Assembly: GCA_046293395.1 (NCBI GenBank)
Contig: JBKBOU010000004.1
Location: forward strand, 83,017 to 147,016
Source: CAYNRA01 sp046293395
GTDB lineage: Bacteria > Bacteroidota > Bacteroidia > Cytophagales > Spirosomataceae
Reading direction: 5' to 3'
Length of the DNA: 64,000 nt
Shown here piece by piece: positions 60,012 to 64,000 of this stretch (position 1 is the stretch's first letter; every line of letters begins with the position of its first letter). The notes under the pieces are model-generated. The model had not been told where the DNA came from and ran no database searches. It saw only the letters and a list, made by a program, of their open reading frames with translations. Both the position numbers and the translations under genes were made by a program.

Positions 60012-61576
60012 ATCAATTAGACTATAGCATTGTGGTCATTTATATCGTCGGAATGATATGGATGGGCTACTACTTGAAAAAACAGAAAAATTCCCAAGAT
60101 TATTTCCTTGGCGGAAAAGGGTTTGGATGGTTCTCCTTGACGATGTCTGCCATGGCGTCTCAATTGTCTGTCATCAGCTTTGTTTCAGCACCCGCATTTG
60201 TTGGGCTGCGTGAAGGTGGAGGTATGAAATGGCTTACTTTTGAGTTGGGCGTACCGATTGCCATGATTATCATCATGACTTTCATTGGCCCCGTTTTATA
60301 CAAATCCGGCGTAGTTAGTATTTATTCTTTTCTCGAGAAAAGATTTGGGGCATCGACACGTCTCATCCTTTCTTTCGTCTTTCTCTGGAGTCGCTCGTTC
60401 GCGGGAGCTGTCGTCGTTTACGCTGTTTCACTGATATTAGCCTCCCTCTTGCATCTTTCCTTTCTGACAACCTTGCTGCTCGTCGGGGTATCAACGATTC
60501 TTTATTCGTTGGAAGGTGGCATGAAAGCCGTCGTCTATAGTGAAGTGGTTCAGATGGTCATCAAAGTAGCCGGTATTTTTCTCATCGTTTATTACGGTCT
60601 CGAAAATCTAGGCGGTTGGGAAGTCCTAAAGGCAGAAGTAGAGCCAAGCCGTTTACTCGTGATTGATTACACGAATTTAGGACTCAATGGTGACGAATTT
60701 GGCTTCTTTCCCATGCTTTTTGGAGGTATTTTTCTTTATACATCGTATTATGGAACAGACCAAATGCAGGCTCAACGTATTTTATCTGCCAAAGATTTAC
60801 CTACCGTCAGAAGTATTTTGTTTGCCAATGGTCTTCTTCGCTTTCCCATTACGCTCATGTATTGCATCGGAGGACTCGTCATCGGAACGTTTGCTCGCCT
60901 GAATAGTGACTTCATGGCGCTTCTACCAGACGGAAAAAGTGACCTCATGATTCCCGTATTCATTGAACACTATTTGCCAAATGGCATCATTGGTTTACTT
61001 GTCGTGGCAATCATTGCGGCAGCTATGTCTGCTTATTCTTCGTACCTAAACTCTTTGAGTGCTGTCACGATGGAAGAGGTCGTGAGTAAATACTTTACCC
61101 TAGATTCTGCAAAATATGTCACCTACAGCAAGTTATCAACATTGATTTGGGGACTTATGACACTCGTTCTCAGCTTTTTCGTAGGCGGAATGGCGAAAAC
61201 AGTGATTGAAGCCATCAATAAAATTGGCTCTTTGTTCTATGGCCCTATGTTGGCCACATTCATCATCGCGATGGCTATTCCACGCGTGAAAGGCAAAGCC
61301 ATGAACCTCGGGCTTATCGTTGGGGTAGGTATTAATGTATATCTATGGCAATTTGTGCCTCATGTATTTTGGTTTTGGTGGAATCTCATCGGCTGTGTCA
61401 GTACATTTTTGGTTGCTTATAGCGTGTCTTTTGTCTTTAAACCGACAGAAAATGCAAAAGAATCTTTTTCTGATGGAGTAGAGCCGCTCGTAAATCGGTA
61501 TTCCATCGCACTCGTCTTTGTATTTTTCTTTATCTATGTATTCTGTGTTTATCTCCCCACTTTCTTTCAACCATGA
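60008..61576 (+). CDS. Sodium:solute symporter (SSS family)
   Basis: This 522-residue inner membrane symporter has about 14 helices. SSS landmarks are YYLKKQKNSQDYFLGGKGFG, MAMASQLSVISFVSAPAF-like region (here SAMASQLSVISFVSAPAFVG), GGMKAVVYSEVVQMVIKVAG and YYGTDQMQAQRILSAKDL. It would bring the substrate in with sodium. Lying between the hydrolase (4-nt overlap) and glycerate kinase (4-nt overlap), its expected cargo is the intact glycosylglycerate, since the hydrolase has no export signal. Confidence 0.9.
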   Translation: MNQLDYSIVVIYIVGMIWMGYYLKKQKNSQDYFLGGKGFGWFSLTMSAMASQLSVISFVSAPAFVGLREGGGMKWLTFELGVPIAMIIIMTFIGPVLYKSGVVSIYSFLEKRFGASTRLILSFVFLWSRSFAGAVVVYAVSLILASLLHLSFLTTLLLVGVSTILYSLEGGMKAVVYSEVVQMVIKVAGIFLIVYYGLENLGGWEVLKAEVEPSRLLVIDYTNLGLNGDEFGFFPMLFGGIFLYTSYYGTDQMQAQRILSAKDLPTVRSILFANGLLRFPITLMYCIGGLVIGTFARLNSDFMALLPDGKSDLMIPVFIEHYLPNGIIGLLVVAIIAAAMSAYSSYLNSLSAVTMEEVVSKYFTLDSAKYVTYSKLSTLIWGLMTLVLSFFVGGMAKTVIEAINKIGSLFYGPMLATFIIAMAIPRVKGKAMNLGLIVGVGINVYLWQFVPHVFWFWWNLIGCVSTFLVAYSVSFVFKPTENAKESFSDGVEPLVNRYSIALVFVFFFIYVFCVYLPTFFQP

Positions 61577-62712
61577 GAATCATCATTGCACCAGATAAAT
61601 TCAAAGACGCTTGCTCTGCTACCGAGGTTTGCATGTATCTAACCAATGGTCTCCGTAAAATTCTTCCTGCCTCCGTTCCAATTCTCTCTCTCCCGCTCGC
61701 TGACGGGGGAGAAGGTACGCTGGATGCACTAGCCGCTATCACACCTCTTCGTCTTGAGAATCTACCAACGCAAGACGCACTCGGTCGCCCGATTTCTGCC
61801 CAATACGCCCGCTTACAAACAGGTAATTGCGCTGTCATCGAAATGGCACAAGCCTCCGGGTTACAACAACTCGCTCCCCACGAACGCTCAGCTACCTTGT
61901 CGTCGAGTTTTGGAACAGGTCTTCTCCTGCGTGATGCTCTGGATAAAGGATGCAAACATATTTTCTTGACAGTCGGAGGAACTGCCACCAACGACGGTGG
62001 CATGGGAATCGCAAAGGCATTGGGTATCCAATTTTTAGATAAAAACGGAAAAGAATTAGAACCCATCGGACAGAATTTGACTCTCGTAGAAAATATAGAT
62101 ACTTCTGGTCTCTGTTATGACCCAACTACCGTACAACTAGAAATTGCAACCGATGTCGGGAATCCACTTTTTGGCTTAAACGGAGCTGCCTGTGTGTATG
62201 CTGCTCAAAAAGGAGCATCCATTCATCAAATTGCCGAATTAGACGATGGTCTGCAACACTTTTGTAGTATTTTAACAAAAGAAGGCTACCACTCTCCCGC
62301 ATTTCTAGCAGGTGCAGGAGCCGGTGGAGGAGTCGCCGCCGCACTCGTACCACTTCTTCATGCGACAATATGTTCTGCAACAGACTGGTTACTGGACTAT
62401 TATCAACTAGAAAGTAAGATACAAAAAGGCGATATCCTCATTACCGGTGAAGGAAAAGTAGATAGGCAAACCTGGGAAGGGAAATTAATTTGTGCCTTGA
62501 CACGCGTAGCTGCACAATCCAACACCCCCGTTTGTATTATCTGTGGAACGCTCGAAGACTTAGACGCAATTCCAAAGACATTTCCTTTGAAATATCTTTC
62601 GTCCATCATTCATCGTCCGCTTACATTACAAGAAGCATTAATACAAACGCCTCTTCTCCTCGAAGAACAAGGAATAATTTTAGGACACTTACTTACATCT
62701 CAGCAATCATGA
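61573..62712 (+). CDS. Glycerate 2-kinase (GlxK/GarK type)
   Basis: This 379-residue kinase phosphorylates D-glycerate, in this family usually giving 2-phosphoglycerate, which enters glycolysis directly. IIIAPDKFKDACSATEV, LPLADGGEGTLDALA, FLTVGGTATNDGGMGIAKAL, ATDVGNPLFGLNGAACVYA and DILITGEGKVDRQTWEGK are the diagnostic glycerate kinase type-1 segments. The gene overlaps the symporter and the ROK kinase genes by 4 nt each. No other glycerate-producing enzyme is encoded nearby, so glycerate most likely comes from the upstream hydrolase. Confidence 0.94.
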   Translation: MRIIIAPDKFKDACSATEVCMYLTNGLRKILPASVPILSLPLADGGEGTLDALAAITPLRLENLPTQDALGRPISAQYARLQTGNCAVIEMAQASGLQQLAPHERSATLSSSFGTGLLLRDALDKGCKHIFLTVGGTATNDGGMGIAKALGIQFLDKNGKELEPIGQNLTLVENIDTSGLCYDPTTVQLEIATDVGNPLFGLNGAACVYAAQKGASIHQIAELDDGLQHFCSILTKEGYHSPAFLAGAGAGGGVAAALVPLLHATICSATDWLLDYYQLESKIQKGDILITGEGKVDRQTWEGKLICALTRVAAQSNTPVCIICGTLEDLDAIPKTFPLKYLSSIIHRPLTLQEALIQTPLLLEEQGIILGHLLTSQQS

Positions 62713-63638
62713 TACTTTGGGGTTTTGATTTAGGCGGTACAAAAATCGAATGTGCCGTCATACAATATACTGAAAACGCACCCGTCGAAATACTTTTTCG
62801 AGATAGGCTGCCAACAGAAGCACACAAAGGATATACACATATCTTACAACAAATAGATGCACTTGTCCAAATGGGCAAAAAAGCAACCGGACTTTCCCCG
62901 CTTTCCATCGGAATAGGTACACCAGGAATCTTGGATAAAACGACATTGAAAATTAAAAATGCCAATGTCACGTGCCTCAATGGCCAAAATATAGCCAAAG
63001 ATTTGGAAGTAATATGGCAAATTCCCGTATTACATACCAATGATGCCAATGCGTTTATCCTTGCTGAAACCCTCGTCGGTGCCGGACAAGAACGAGCGCA
63101 AATACCCCGTGTTTCGTTTGGGATTATCATCGGAACAGGGGTTGGCGGAGGTTGGATGCTTAACGGACAATTGCACGAAGGCCCGCACGGTATTGCTGGA
63201 GAATGGGGACATACAACGGTCGGCGCCTCACATACTAAATGCTATTGTGGAAAAACAGGCTGCTTGGAGACATTTATATCTGGTGGGGCACTTGAACAAT
63301 TTTATGCCTCTCTTACGGGGATTAAAAAAACACTTCCCCAGATTTATGAAGATTTCCTGACAACAAAAGATATGCCTGCTAAAATAACATTAGACAGGCT
63401 AGTTCTGTATCTCGGAAAATCCATCGTGCAAGTTATCAATACCATCGACCCCGATATGATTATTGTCGGTGGAGGAGTAAGTAAAATGGAATATATCTAT
63501 GAGCAACTCCCTTTCGTGATTCTACCGCAGCTTTTCAATCACGAACTCAATACCCCTATTCTAAAGCATACGCTTGGTGAAAGTGCTGGCGTAATTGGAG
63601 CAGCACTTCTTACGAAAACAGAAAAATCAATAAAATGA
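62709..63638 (+). CDS. ROK-family sugar kinase
   Basis: This 309-residue kinase has WGFDLGGTKIECAVIQ (phosphate loop), GIGTPGILDKTTLKIKNANV, NDANAFILAE with the catalytic Asp, GTGVGGGWMLNGQLHEGPHG, and the zinc motif CYCGKTGCLE (Cys178, 180, 185). It is expected to phosphorylate glucose or mannose at C6; residues that separate the two substrates cannot be judged by eye. It begins within the last codons of the glycerate kinase gene (ATGA overlap), so both products of the hydrolase would be phosphorylated by enzymes made together. The longer frame from 62490 lies in the glycerate kinase gene. Confidence 0.92.
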   Translation: MILWGFDLGGTKIECAVIQYTENAPVEILFRDRLPTEAHKGYTHILQQIDALVQMGKKATGLSPLSIGIGTPGILDKTTLKIKNANVTCLNGQNIAKDLEVIWQIPVLHTNDANAFILAETLVGAGQERAQIPRVSFGIIIGTGVGGGWMLNGQLHEGPHGIAGEWGHTTVGASHTKCYCGKTGCLETFISGGALEQFYASLTGIKKTLPQIYEDFLTTKDMPAKITLDRLVLYLGKSIVQVINTIDPDMIIVGGGVSKMEYIYEQLPFVILPQLFNHELNTPILKHTLGESAGVIGAALLTKTEKSIK

Positions 63639-63664
63639 AAAACGACGAACTTTTGGTCGTTTTT
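63638..63664 (+). terminator. Terminator of the glycosylglycerate operon
   Basis: AAAAACGAC (63638-63646) and GTCGTTTTT (63656-63664) form a perfect 9-bp stem starting at the stop codon of the sugar kinase, with built-in T-tract. Confidence 0.8.
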
Positions 63665-64000
63665 AGGTAGCTATATATATAATGATGTAGATCGCTTTTT
63701 TGGGTGATGTAAAAGAGCATCACCCTTCATCATATCTTCTGCATAGAATGCTGCTTAGGTAGTTTGTATGTGTATAAGATAAGAAAGACGAGATAGCTCA
63801 GCTATATATAGAATACAGACAGAAAGAATAAATAGGTAGGGTGCGGAAAGAGAGGTGAATTGATGAATTAGGCATGAAAAAAGAATGAATTAAATGTTTT
63901 AGGTAGATAGATTGAAAATTATTATTTCATTATTTTCAGTATTTGTATAATTATTTGGTGTATTTTTTGGGGGTATTTGGGTGTATGGTATTGGTTGTTA
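63665..64000. other. AT-rich end of window without genes
   Basis: No gene is supported here. A second hairpin, GGGTGATG (63702-63709) with CATCACCC (63718-63725), backs up the operon terminator. The remainder is AT-rich and repetitive in TAGGTAG/ATAGA words, with no open frame beyond about 60 codons. Confidence 0.5.

Noticed and set aside
62490..62708. N-terminal extension of the ROK kinase frame
   Set aside because: It lies entirely inside the glycerate kinase gene in another frame; the kinase fold and the ATGA overlap begin at 62709.
63702..63725. Hairpin as a CRISPR-like or repeat unit
   Set aside because: It is a single inverted repeat behind an operon terminator; no spaced repeat array was seen anywhere in the window.

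Overview
The window looks like chromosomal DNA from a Bacteroidota bacterium, most likely a Cytophagales-type organism. The evidence is a SusC/SusD pair, a second TonB receptor with a carboxypeptidase-regulatory-like N-terminal domain, DUF3078 and DUF3500 proteins, a division cluster in the Bacteroidota order ftsW-murG-...-ftsQ-ftsA-ftsZ, many lipoproteins with the lipobox at the N-terminus, and promoters of the TTTG-N18/20-TAnnTTTG type (clearest before the tRNA-Arg gene). No identification below that level is claimed.

Layout. 1-3.9 kb: tandem lipoprotein paralogues sharing an almost identical C-terminal tail, then an ABC exporter (one ATPase, two permeases), then a decayed fourth lipoprotein start. 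4.7-9.7 kb: a TetR-controlled TolC / membrane-fusion / FtsX-type permease / ATPase efflux operon. 9.5-11.6 kb: debris made of a broken IS4-type transposase joined to a 292-bp duplicate of the ATPase gene end. 11.8-22.3 kb: a SusC/SusD pair, a PhnX-like hydrolase, an aminophosphonate-type FAD oxidoreductase and a DUF5690 transporter-like protein, a probable aminophosphonate utilisation locus. It is interrupted by an EcoRI-type restriction-modification pair flanked by 24-bp direct repeats. 22.4-27.3 kb: a five-gene envelope cluster (SCO, YwqK-like, YHYH, HupE/UreJ-like, DUF3500). 27.6-29.3 kb: a frameshifted AAA ATPase beside a PD-(D/E)XK-like nuclease, a candidate inactivated defence pair. 29.7-32.1 kb: cytochrome bd oxidase. 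32.3-38 kb: housekeeping genes (FBP aldolase, AlkD-like, FMN reductase, TerC, acyltransferase, GatC, XdhC-like). 38-45 kb: the division cluster, in which an arginyltransferase-like gene sits where murC is normally found. 45-53 kb: MscL, DUF3078, lipid-metabolism genes (SCP2, acyl-CoA dehydrogenase, thioesterase, CCG Fe-S protein), tRNA-Arg(CCG) and an HxlR/oxidoreductase pair. 53.7-63.6 kb: a peptidase-like lipoprotein, then a LacI-controlled cluster of TonB receptor, GH63-type glycoside hydrolase, sodium symporter, glycerate kinase and ROK sugar kinase.

How the parts fit. The last cluster reads as a complete route for a glycosylglycerate compatible solute (glucosyl- or mannosylglycerate): outer-membrane uptake, inner-membrane symport, hydrolysis to hexose plus glycerate, and phosphorylation of both halves. 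The hydrolase, symporter and both kinase genes overlap by 4 nt at each junction. Two lipid-related promoters (46.5 kb and 52.0 kb) share a 23-bp element differing at one base, suggesting a common regulator. The strongest mobile-DNA observation is the EcoRI-like module inserted between two convergent catabolic genes, with the end of one gene and half of their shared terminator duplicated.
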